DNA from: Methylopila sp. M107
GTDB lineage: Bacteria; Pseudomonadota; Alphaproteobacteria; Rhizobiales; Methylopilaceae
Reading direction: 5' to 3'
DNA length: 64,000 nucleotides
Assembly: GCF_000384475.1 (NCBI RefSeq)
Contig: NZ_ARWB01000001.1
Span: forward strand, 3,165,039-3,229,038
This document shows positions 34,946 to 44,300 of this stretch, piece by piece. The number at the start of each line of letters is the position of its first letter. Within the stretch, counting starts at the first letter, position 1. The position numbers and the translations under genes are program-made. The notes under the pieces were generated by a model. That model was given only the letters and a program-made list of their open reading frames with translations, searched no databases and was not told where the DNA came from.

Positions 34946-35776
34946 CTAGGCGCCCTGCTGACCCTGCGGGGCTTCGTCGACCTCGTAGGTCCATACTCTG
35001 AACGACTTCAGCGTATGCGGGCCGAAGGAGTTGATCAGCGGCACGTCCGCGGCGTCCCGGCCGCGCGCGACCACGATGCGGCCGATGCGTGGGATGTTGT
35101 TGCGCGGGTCGAAGGTGCGCCAGGCGCCCCCGAGATAGACCTCGATCCAGGCGCTGAAATCCATGGGATCGACGACGGGCACGCCGATGTCCCCGAGATG
35201 ACCGTTCACGTAGCGCGCGGGGATGTTCAGGCAGCGGCAGAACGCGACCGCAAGATGGGCGTAGTCGCGACAGACGCCGATGCGTTCGTTGAAGGCGTCG
35301 AAGGCTGTGCGGGTCGAGCGCGCCTGCATGTAGTCGAAGGCGATATGGCCATTGACGAAATCGCACACCGCCTGCACGCGGCTCCATCCCGGCTCGATGC
35401 CCCCGAACAGGTCCCAGGCCGCTTGGCTGAGCCGGTCGGTCTCGCAGTAGCGACTGCCCATAAGGTACAGCAGAGTGTCGTCGGGCAGGTCCGCGACCGG
35501 CTGCTCGGCCGCGTCGAGAGCCGGTTCTTCCGGCAGCCCGCTGTCCCAGATTGTGGCGTCGCCCCAGAGCTTGAATTCGCCGGCCGGAACCACGAGGCGC
35601 CGGCACTGGTTGCCGAACAGGTCGCGATAGGTCGTTGTGGGCGTGATCGGCGTCGTGAACACCTTCTCGGGATCGCGAATGTCCGCGCTGCGCTCGTCAT
35701 GGACCGACAGGAGACAGACGACCGGCGTCGGCGCCTGGCAGTTCAGCGTGATCTCGTAGCCGTAGCGGATCAGCAT
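34946..35776 (-). CDS. Transglutaminase-like protein, catalytic histidine apparently replaced
   Basis: Bacterial transglutaminase-like protein of 276 aa. The N-terminal beta region precedes a papain-like core with Cys in RIGVCRDYAHLAVAFCR. The usual HAW(V/A)E position reads DFSAWIEVYLGGAWRTFDPRNN, so the catalytic His is Ser while the Asp of FDP is kept. A C-terminal GRIVVARGRDAADVPLINSFG motif follows. The subfamily as a whole may share this Ser. It is divergent from a second transglutaminase with an intact triad, 161 bases away. Proteolytic or transamidase roles are both possible. Confidence 0.88.
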   Translation of the reverse strand: MLIRYGYEITLNCQAPTPVVCLLSVHDERSADIRDPEKVFTTPITPTTTYRDLFGNQCRRLVVPAGEFKLWGDATIWDSGLPEEPALDAAEQPVADLPDDTLLYLMGSRYCETDRLSQAAWDLFGGIEPGWSRVQAVCDFVNGHIAFDYMQARSTRTAFDAFNERIGVCRDYAHLAVAFCRCLNIPARYVNGHLGDIGVPVVDPMDFSAWIEVYLGGAWRTFDPRNNIPRIGRIVVARGRDAADVPLINSFGPHTLKSFRVWTYEVDEAPQGQQGA

Positions 35777-35937
35777 CGCGCTCTTTCATTGGAGGAGCGC
35801 CGACGAACGGTTCGACCGATTGCGCGGGATCGGACCGGGCTCACCCTAGCAAAGATCGCGGGCCGCAGACGCTGCAGTGCGAAAAACTTCTCGCCGCGCC
35901 AAATCGCCCCGCTTCGGCGCGGCAGCCAGGAGACCCT

Positions 35938-36822
35938 TTGGACCCGATCGCGATCCGGCACCGGACGAGCTATCGCTACCGCAGCCCTGTGCGGCTCAAC
36001 CCGCACAGGATGGTGATCCGCCCGCGCGAGAGCCGCGAGCTCCGGCTGCTCTCGATCGAGGTTTCGGTCGCGCCTGAGGCGCGTCTGTCGTGGTCGCAAG
36101 ACGTGTTCGGCAACGCCGTGGCGATCGCGAGCTTCGCGGACGCGACCGACCTCCTGTCGATCGAGAGCGTCGCAAGGATCGTGCTCGACGCCCCGGCATG
36201 GCCGGTCTTCGACGTCGCGGCGTCCGCGATCCAGTATCCGTTTCCCTATTCCGACGACGAGCGCATGGATCTCGGGTCGCTGACGCTCAACCAGCATCTC
36301 GACCCGGCAGGCCGGCTCGGCGTCTGGGCGCGCGGGTTCGTGTACGGCCGGCCGACCGATAATCTGTCGCTTCTGAAGGACGTCAACGCCGGCGTCGCGG
36401 CTGGAATTTCGTATGAGATCCGCGAGGATGAGGGCACGCAGTCGCCGCTCGAGACACTCGATCGCCGCCGCGGATCATGCCGCGACTTCGCGACCCTATT
36501 CGTCGAGACCGTGCGCAGCCTCGGCTTCGGGGCGCGTGTCGTTTCCGGCTATCTCAACGATCCGCAGCTCAACCTGGTGGGCTCGGAGGGCCTCGGCTCG
36601 ACCCACGCCTGGGCGGAGGTCTATGTGCCGGGCGCCGGCTGGATCACGTTCGACCCGACCAATCGCAGCGTCGGAAGCGCCAATCTCATCCCCGTCGCGG
36701 TCGCGCGCGACATCAGGCAGATCATGCCGCTGTCGGGGAGCTATTTGGGAGCCGCCGACACGTTCACGGACATGTCCGTTGAGGTGTCGGTCGTGTCGGC
36801 TGCTTCGTCAGCACGCGACTGA
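35938..36822 (+). CDS. Transglutaminase family protein with N-terminal beta domain
   Basis: Protein of 294 aa with an N-terminal Bact_transglu_N domain (RHRTSYRYRSPVRLNPHRM, then a beta-rich region) and a transglutaminase core. The triad is intact: Cys in RRGSCRDFATLFVE, His in GSTHAWAEVYVPGAGW, Asp in FDPTN. A TTG start is proposed because AGGAG lies five bases upstream and no ATG or GTG fits better near the conserved N-terminus. Such proteins often occur with ATP-grasp and alpha-E partners; none is nearby. Its 3' end overlaps an antisense small gene by about 80 bases. Confidence 0.9.
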   Translation: MDPIAIRHRTSYRYRSPVRLNPHRMVIRPRESRELRLLSIEVSVAPEARLSWSQDVFGNAVAIASFADATDLLSIESVARIVLDAPAWPVFDVAASAIQYPFPYSDDERMDLGSLTLNQHLDPAGRLGVWARGFVYGRPTDNLSLLKDVNAGVAAGISYEIREDEGTQSPLETLDRRRGSCRDFATLFVETVRSLGFGARVVSGYLNDPQLNLVGSEGLGSTHAWAEVYVPGAGWITFDPTNRSVGSANLIPVAVARDIRQIMPLSGSYLGAADTFTDMSVEVSVVSAASSARD

Positions 36823-37061
36823 GATCCGCCGGGCTCGCGGCGGCAGACGCCTCGGGTATGTGTCTCGATCATCGCCAGCGCCTCGTCGAGCGAAGCAAAA
36901 GGGCCGCATCGCATGCCGGTCATGGTTGCGGTGGCCTTGCCGTCGGGCTCGATATGAGCGTGTCCGCTATCGGTGGTGCGGATCATTCCCATCGGGCGGC
37001 CGAGCAGATCGGTCAGCAGCCACTCCTTCCGGCCGGAGACCGGTTTGACCATAACGTCCAA
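36741..37061 (-). CDS. Conserved hypothetical protein overlapping a transglutaminase gene
   Basis: Frame of up to 106 aa. The central part, GRKEWLLTDLLGRPMGMI, then GHAHIEPDGKATATMTGM and GPFASLDEALAMIETHTRG, has the regular pattern of a small folded protein with an aspartate/alanine-rich tail. A TTG at 37061 has AGGAG five bases upstream; ATG 37052 is the alternative. The last 80 bases are antisense to the transglutaminase gene end. No named family recognised. Confidence 0.6.
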   Translation of the reverse strand: MDVMVKPVSGRKEWLLTDLLGRPMGMIRTTDSGHAHIEPDGKATATMTGMRCGPFASLDEALAMIETHTRGVCRREPGGSQSRADEAADTTDTSTDMSVNVSAAPK

Positions 37062-37289
37062 AACCGCTCCTCGATTTATCGCGACCCGGACGCGATCCTA
37101 GAAAAATAAAACCGACGCGTCATTGCAAATGACGAAGCGGGCATCATCTCAATGATAGTTGTTCAAGCGACGTGATATTTGGCGATCAGAAATAAAAATG
37201 TTCCGATCGTCAGATTTTATTTTCATCAAACAGCACTGTAGGCAGCGCCGCCTTCGCGGGCGCGCATTTATTTTTGAGAAGGATCTCCC

Positions 37290-37502
37290 ATGTCTTCGGG
37301 AACAGTCAAATGGTTCAACGCCCAGAAGGGCTTCGGCTTCATCGCGCCGGACAATGGCGGCGCTGACGCGTTTGTGCATATCAGCGCCATGGAGCGCGCA
37401 GGGATCTCGGATCTGCAGGAAGGCCAGAAAGTCTCCTACGAGCTCGTCGCCGATCGCAAGAGCGGCAAGATGACGGCCGACCAGCTGCAAATTCAGACCT
37501 GA
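37290..37502 (+). CDS. cspA: Cold-shock-domain protein
   Basis: Single cold-shock domain of 70 aa that binds single-stranded nucleic acid and acts as an RNA chaperone. RNP1 is KGFGFIAP and RNP2 is DAFVHISAM; the protein starts SSGTVKWFNAQ, the family hallmark. GAAGGA precedes the ATG. The roughly 130 bases upstream are AT-rich and could be a long leader of the kind seen in csp genes, but I could not define a structure. A terminator lies about 140 bases downstream. Confidence 0.96.
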   Translation: MSSGTVKWFNAQKGFGFIAPDNGGADAFVHISAMERAGISDLQEGQKVSYELVADRKSGKMTADQLQIQT

Positions 37503-37644
37503 TCGCGACGCCGTTCCGTTCCGGTCGCTCCAGACGCAACGGCGAAGCGCCCTAGAGAGCGAGGTCGACCACGGATGTACTGGCGAACCTCGTTTGCCGC
37601 GGTGCTGCAGCATCAGATCCGAAGAGGCGCTTAAGAGCGCCTTC

Positions 37645-37681
37645 GACCCCGTCGCCTTTCGAAGCGGCGGGGTCTTCTTTT
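37645..37681 (+). terminator. Intrinsic terminator downstream of cspA
   Basis: GACCCCGTCGC (37645-37655) pairs with GCGGCGGGGTC (37664-37674) through one G-T wobble, followed by TTCTTTT. A second short inverted repeat, GGCGCT-TAAG-AGCGCC, lies at 37626-37641 just before it. Confidence 0.75.
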
Positions 37682-37719
37682 GGCTTCCGGCCCTGACGGG
37701 CCCAACCGGAGTACGGCGC

Positions 37720-37854
37720 ATGGCCAAGGCACAGAAGCGCGGCAACAAGGAAGCCAAGAAGCCAAAGAAAATCAAGGAGCCGGTCGCAGCGCCTAACACG
37801 CTTCTGAAGGGGATCTCCGGCTCCCCGGGCGCGCCGAAATCCAAGAAATCCTGA
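37720..37854 (+). CDS. Small lysine-rich protein
   Basis: A 44-aa highly basic protein starting at ATG 37720 (MAKAQKRGNKEAKKPKKIKE) with a short C-terminal tail ending in PKSKKS. Small basic proteins with this kind of start are common in Hyphomicrobiales and are often annotated only as hypothetical. The frame extends upstream into the cspA terminator, so the start at 37720 is preferred. It may bind nucleic acid; function unknown. Confidence 0.6.
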   Translation: MAKAQKRGNKEAKKPKKIKEPVAAPNTLLKGISGSPGAPKSKKS

Positions 37855-37864
37855 CGGCCGCGAC

Positions 37865-38137
37865 ATGTCGGACCGCACTCGGGAAGCCACGGTGACGTTC
37901 CACCAGCCCTTTAGACTGAAGGCGCTCGATGGCCCTCAGCCGCCAGGAACCTACCGGATCGTGGTCGACGAGAAGGAAATCCTCGGCGTTTCCGTACTCG
38001 CCTATCGCCGGACCGCCACGATGCTGCAAACGCCGGCCATCGCCGTGCGCAGCGGTTCGTCGCAGTCGCATCTAGTGGATCCCGCCGACCTCGAGGCGGC
38101 TCTTGAGGCTGACCGGAAGGCCGCGGCGTGGTCGTGA
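37865..38137 (+). CDS. Conserved hypothetical protein
   Basis: Frame of 90 aa from ATG 37865, 10 bases after the preceding small gene. It reads TVTFHQPFRLKALDGPQPPGTYRIVVDEKEI, seen in two overlapping halves, then LGVSVLAYRRTATMLQTP and a helical charged tail. This pattern of a beta-rich protein with the phrase PPGTYRIVVDEE is familiar from alphaproteobacterial hypothetical proteins. No catalytic motif visible. Confidence 0.7.
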   Translation: MSDRTREATVTFHQPFRLKALDGPQPPGTYRIVVDEKEILGVSVLAYRRTATMLQTPAIAVRSGSSQSHLVDPADLEAALEADRKAAAWS

Positions 38138-38180
38138 CGCCCCGTCTACCGATGTCCTCTTCTTCAGGAAGGCCGCCGCT

Positions 38181-38279
38181 ATGCATTGGGTAAGGGAACG
38201 ACTGATCCCGTTGTCCGTCGGTATCGCGATCATCGCGCTTTTGTGCGTGGCGGGCGGGATCAACGCGGCCGGTCACTGA
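38181..38279 (+). CDS. Tiny single-pass membrane peptide
   Basis: A 32-aa frame from ATG 38181, with AGGAAGG about 10 bases upstream. It encodes a short basic N-terminus (MHWVRERL) followed by one hydrophobic helix (IPLSVGIAIIALLCVAGGI). It lies between the hypothetical gene and ndvB on the same strand. The ribosome site and clean membrane helix support it; nothing indicates function. Confidence 0.45.
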   Translation: MHWVRERLIPLSVGIAIIALLCVAGGINAAGH

Positions 38280-38354
38280 CCGTCGTCCAAGCGCTTTTCC
38301 GACATCAGGCCAGGCGGTTCGTCCCGCCTTCAGCTGGCGGCTGGGAGGGAGCAT

Positions 38355-41300
38355 ATGCTCGAGATCGCGCGGAACATCTTGGCTGGCCGGGCCTCGGCAG
38401 CCCCATGGAACGACATCTCGCCGGTCCGCGAGGATCTGTTCGGGGCGGAACGGCTTGAGCAGCATGCGGAGTCGCTCGCCGCGGCGCAGCCCATCACGGA
38501 TCGGCCGCCATTCGTGCGGTCGCTGAGGAGACGGCTGAACGACAACGCCGCCACGCTGCTCGCCGCCTACAAGGCGAGCGCCGTCGAGCTCGAGAGCGGG
38601 CGCGGCGTGACGCCGGCGGCCGAATGGCTGCTCGACAACTACCACCTCGTCGAGGACCAAATCCGCGAGATCCGGGAGGATCTGCCGGCTGGCTACTACC
38701 GCCAGCTGCCGAAGCTCTCCAGGGGGCCGTTTGTGGGCTACCCGCGCGTGTTCGGCATCGCGTGGGCCTATGTCGCCCACACCGACAGCCATTTTGATCC
38801 CGAGATTCTCAAGCGTTTCGTCGCCGCGTATCAGCGGGTCCAGCCGCTCACGATCGGCGAGCTCTGGGCGGTTGCGATCACGATCCGGATCGTCCTGATC
38901 GAGAACCTGCGGAGGCTCGCCGATCAGATCAGCGTGGCGCGCGCGGCCCGCGCCGATGCAGAGGGGCTGGCGAACCGGCTGCTCGCCTTGGGCGGCGCTC
39001 GGTCCGCGCTCGACATCGACATAGCGACGCGCGCGGAAGGGCCGGTCTCCGAACTGTTCGCGGCCCAACTCGCCAAGCGCCTGCGCGATCAGGACCCGCG
39101 CACCAACCCGGCGCTGGAATGGCTCGAGCAGCGGATGACGCTTCAGGGGTCGTCGATCGACGAGTCGGTACGGCACGCGCAGATGCGCCAGGGCGCCTCG
39201 AACGTCACGATCCGCAACGTCATCACCAGCATGCGTCTGATCTCGGACATCGACTGGGCGGAGTTGTTCGAAAGCGTCAGCCTCGTGGACGAAAAACTGC
39301 GCGGCGCCAGCGACTTCGCGGGGATGGATTTCCCGACCCGCAACCTCTACCGCAGCGCGATCGAGCAGCTTGCCCGCGGCTCGTCGGCGAGCGAACTCGA
39401 GGTCGCCGATGCGGCTCTTGCGGCGTCGCGACCTGATGTAGCGCCTGCGAGCGGGACAGAGCGCGTTCGCGATCCAGGCTACCACCTGATCGCAGAAGGT
39501 CGGCCCGCGCTCGAACGCGCGATCAGGTTCCGGCCGTCGCCGCGGCTGTGGTTCAACCAGCTCAGCATCAGTCTCGGCATCGGCGGTTACGTCGGGGCGA
39601 TCCTTGCGCTGACGGCCGCGCTGCTCGGCGGAGTAATCTTGGCGCTGGTCGCGGCGGGCGGCGGCGAGGTCTGGCCGATCGCGATCGCGCTGCTCGGCGT
39701 CATCCCCGCCACCGACGTCGCGACCGCGCTCGTCAATCGCGTGATCGGCTGGAGCTTTGGGGCCAACGCGCTTCCGGGGCTTGACCTATCGACGGGCGTG
39801 CCGTCGGAGTTCAGGACGCTCGTCGCGATGCCGACCTTGCTCACCGGCGAGGTTGATCTCGTCGAGCAGATCGCGCGGCTCGAGGTGCATCATCTCGCCG
39901 GAGCCGGCGGCGACATCTCGTTCGCGCTCGTGATCGACGGCCTCGACGCCGACCGCGAGACCCTCGACGGCGACGCCGCGCTTATCGCCATCGCGCAGGC
40001 GTCGATCGCGCGGCTGAACGCGACGCACGGGGCAGGCCCCGGCGGCGACCGCTTCCTGCTGCTGCATCGCCGCCGCGTTTTCAACGCAGTCGACCGCGTG
40101 TGGATGGGCTGGGAGCGCAAGCGCGGCAAGCTGCATGAGCTGAACCGGCTGCTGCGCGGAGCGACCGACACGACCTTTACGTCGCTCGACGGAAGCCCGC
40201 CGCGGGTCCCCGCGGATGTCCGCTACGTCATCACGCTCGACGCCGACACGCGCCTGCCGCGCGACGCGGCGAGCCGGCTGATCGGCAAGATGGCCCATCC
40301 GCTGAACCGGCCAGGCTTCGACTCGGCTGGACGGCGCGTCGTCGGAGGCTACGGCATCCTCCAGCCGCGGGTGACGCCCTCCCTGCCGATCGGCCGGGAA
40401 GGTTCGGCCTATCAGCGGGCGTTCTCGGCGCCGGGCGGCGTCGATCCGTACGCGGCCGCGATCTCGGACGTTTATCAGGACCTGTTCAGCGAGGGCTCCT
40501 ACACCGGCAAGGGCGTCTACGACGTCGACGCCTTCGAGGCGGCGCTTGTAGGCCGGATGCCCGACAACGCCATGCTGAGCCACGACCTGTTCGAGGGCAT
40601 ATTCGCGCGGGCGGGTCTGGCCTCCGACGTCGAGGTTATCGAGGATTTCCCGTCCCGCTACGACGTCGCGGCGCGCCGCCAGCATCGCTGGACGCGCGGC
40701 GACTGGCAGTTGTTGCCCTGGGTGCTGGGCGTGGGACAAGGCCGCGCCGGCCTGCCAGCGGTCGGGCGCGGCAAGATGCTCGACAACCTCCGCCGCTCGC
40801 TCGTCGCCCCGGCCGCGATGGCGACGCTCGCCGCCTGCTGGCTGGCGCCGACGACGGCCGCCGCGTGGGGCGTGCTGTTCACGGTTCTGGCGATCGCCGT
40901 CCCGGCCGCGCTTCACCTGTTCTTCTCCGTCGTACCGCGTCGGTCCGGAATTCATCTCGGGGCGCACAACCGCGTGCTGCTCGCCGACTTCAGGCTAGCC
41001 GCGACGCAGATCGGGCTCACGCTCGCCTTCCTGCCCGACCAAGCCTTTCGCGGGTGCGATGCGATCGTACGCACGCTCGACCGGGTGTTCCGGACGCGGC
41101 GCCTCCTGCTCGAATGGACCACCGCCGCGCAGTCGATCGCCGCGCCGCGGCTGACTCTCGGCGGCTTCTACAGGATGATGGCGGGAGGAACCGGCGTCGG
41201 GCTCGGGCTCGCCGCGCTCTGTCTCGCGATCGCCCCCGCAGCATGGGCGATGATCGTCCCATTCGCAGTCGCGTGGGGCCTTGCGCCTGCTATCGCGCTT

Positions 41301-44300
41301 TGGGCTAGCCGCTCGCCGAGCGCGGCGTCCGATCTCGCCGTCTCTCCACAGGACGCGCGCGAGCTGCGCCTGATCGCCCGCAGGACGTGGCGGTTCTTCG
41401 AGACCTTCGTGACGCCGGCTGACGCCATGCTGCCGCCGGACAACTTTCAGGAAGATCCTCACCCAGTCATCGCGCGGCGCACCTCGCCGACCAATATCGG
41501 GCTCTACCTGCTGTCGGCAGTCGCGGCGCGCGACTTCGGCTGGGCCGGCACGGCCGAGACCGTCGACCGGCTCGAGGCGACCTTCGCGTCGCTGCGAAAA
41601 CTGCAGCGCCATCGCGGGCATTTCCTGAACTGGTATGGCACCGAGAACGGCGAGCCCCTCATCCCAGCCTATGTGTCGACCGTCGACAGCGGCAATCTCG
41701 CGGGCCACCTCATTGCGCTTGCCAACGCCTGCGAGGAATGGGGCGCCGAGCCTGTGGCGCCGTCGGTCCGGCAGGGACTCGCGGACAATCTGGCGCTCGC
41801 CCGCAGCTCTCTAGCCACGCTTGTCCCGCGCAAGGACAGCCGCGGCCGCGGGATCATCGCGATCCTCGACGAGATCGACGGCCAGCTAAACGGCGGGGTC
41901 GCGATCCCGACGCTCGCGCCGGTCCTCTCTCGGCTGGCCGAAAAGACCCTGAAGGTCGCGCGCGACGTGCTGCCGCCGGTGGCGTTGGAGGGCGCGTCCG
42001 ACTTCCAGTTCTGGATCGGGGCGTTCGAGCGCGGCGTCGCGGAACACACGCGAGACGTGGCCGACGGACCAGCATTCGCGCTGGCCGAGCGGGCCGCCGC
42101 GATCGCAGTGGACGCGCGCGCGACTGCGCTCGCAATGGACTTCGCGTTCCTGCTCGATCCTGAGCGCAAACTGTTCTCGATCGGCTATTCGCTGCCCGAC
42201 AACCGGCTCGATCCGAGCTGCTATGACCTGCTCGCTTCCGAAGCGCGACTTGCAAGCCTGTTCGCCATCGCCAAGGGCGACGCCCCCACACGGCACTGGT
42301 TCCGCCTCGGCCGCACCGCGACCCCGATCGGCGGCGCATCCGCGCTGATCTCGTGGTCGGGCTCGATGTTCGAATACTTGATGCCGTCGCTCGTCATGCG
42401 CGCGCCGGCCGGGAGCCTGCTGGAGCAGACCAACCGCCTGATGGTTCGCCGCCAGCAGGAGTACGGAAAGTCGCTCGGTGTTCCGTGGGGCGTCTCGGAG
42501 TCCGCCTACAATGCCCGCGATCTTGAGTTCACCTATCAGTACTCGAACTTCGGCGTTCCGGGCCTCGGACTGAAGCGCGGCCTCGGCGAGAATGCGGTGT
42601 TCGCGCCTTATGCGACTGCGCTCGCCGCCATGGTGGACCCGCAGGGCGCCTTGGCGAATTTTACGCGCATGGCGGATATGGGCGCGCGCGGCCGCTACGG
42701 CTTCTACGAGGCGCTCGACTTCACCCGCCCCCGCCTGCCGGAAGGCGAGAGCGTCGCGATCGTGCGCAATTACATGGCCCACCATCAGGGCATGACGATC
42801 GTGGCGCTTTCGAACGTCCTGCAGGACGGCCGGATGCGCGCGCGCTTCCACCGCGAGCCCATCATCCAGGCCTGCGATCTCCTCATGCAGGAGCGTATGC
42901 CACGCGACGTCGCGGTGCTTCAGGCGCGTGCCGACGAGGTCAAGGCATCGCCCGGCGAGGTCACCGAAGCGTCGGTCATGCGGCACGTGACGCCGTCGAC
43001 GGGCGGGCCTCCCGTCACCCATGTGCTGTCGAACGGCCGCTATGCCGTCATGCTGACCGCGGATGGCGCCGGTTACAGCCGCTGGCGCGATCTTGCCATT
43101 ACGCGCTGGCGCGGCGATGCCACCCGCGACGACCTCGGATCTTTCGTCACGCTCCGCGACGTTGCGAGCGGTCGAACCTGGTCGGCCGCGGCGCAACCGA
43201 TCGGTGCGCCGACCGATCATCAGGTTGTGGTGTTCGGCGAGGATCAGGCGAGCTTCATCCGCTGCGACGGCCCGCTCACCACGACCATGGAGGTCATCGT
43301 ATCGGGCGAGGTCGACGCGGAAGTCCGACGCGTCACGCTGACGAACGCCGGCCGCGCCGCGCTTGAGATCGAGCTCACCTCCTATTCCGAGATCGTGCTC
43401 GCGCCGCCCGCCGCCGACGCCGCGCATCCGGCCTTCGCCAAGCTTTTCGTCGTGACCGAGCACTTGCCCGAATTCGGCGCACTTGTGGCGACCCGCCGAC
43501 CGCGCGCGAACGGCGAGGCCGCCCCCTGCGCGGCGCATTTCGCGGTGGTCGAGGGCGGCGAGTCCGCCGCTCCCGAATATGAGACCGACCGCGCCAGTTT
43601 CCTCGGGCGCAGCCTCGCGCCTGCGGCGGCCTTTCTAGGCAATGCGGCCCGGCCACTGTCCAACACCGTCGGGGCGGTGCTCGATCCGGTGTTCTCCATC
43701 CGCCGCCGCGTGACGGTTCCGGCCGGCTGCCGCGCGCGCATCGCGTTCTGGACCGTGGTCGCGACCTCGCGCGAGGACCTGCTCGACCTCGTCGACGCCC
43801 ACCACGACCGCAACGCTTTCGATCGGGCCAAGACGCTCGCCTGGACGCAGGCGCAGGTGCAACTGCGCCATCTCGACGTGACCGCGGAAGAGGCCGCCGA
43901 CTTCCAGCGGCTCGCCGCGCCGTTGCTCTATCCGGACGCGCGCTTCCGGGCGGCCTCGGACGTCATCGTCCGCGGCACCGGTCCGCAATCGGGCCTGTGG
44001 CCGTTCTCGATCTCTGGCGACCTGCCCATCGTGCTGCTTCGGATCGACGACGTCGAGGACATGGACCAGGTCCGCCAGTTGCTGCGCGCCCACGAATATT
44101 GGCGGATGAAGCGGATTTCGGTCGATCTCGTCATCGTCAACGAGCACGCCTCGTCCTACCTTCAGGATCTGCAGATCGCAATCGACACCGCGGTGCGCTC
44201 AAGCCAGTCGCGACCGCGTTTCGGCGACGCGCCGACGCAAGGGGCGGTCTACACGCTGCGCGCGGATCTGCTGCCGATCGAGGCCCGCAACCTGCTGCTC

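Noticed and set aside
37911-39485. Long minus-strand frame over the start of ndvB
   Set aside because: It is antisense to well-supported genes and its composition is Arg- and Pro-rich without motifs.
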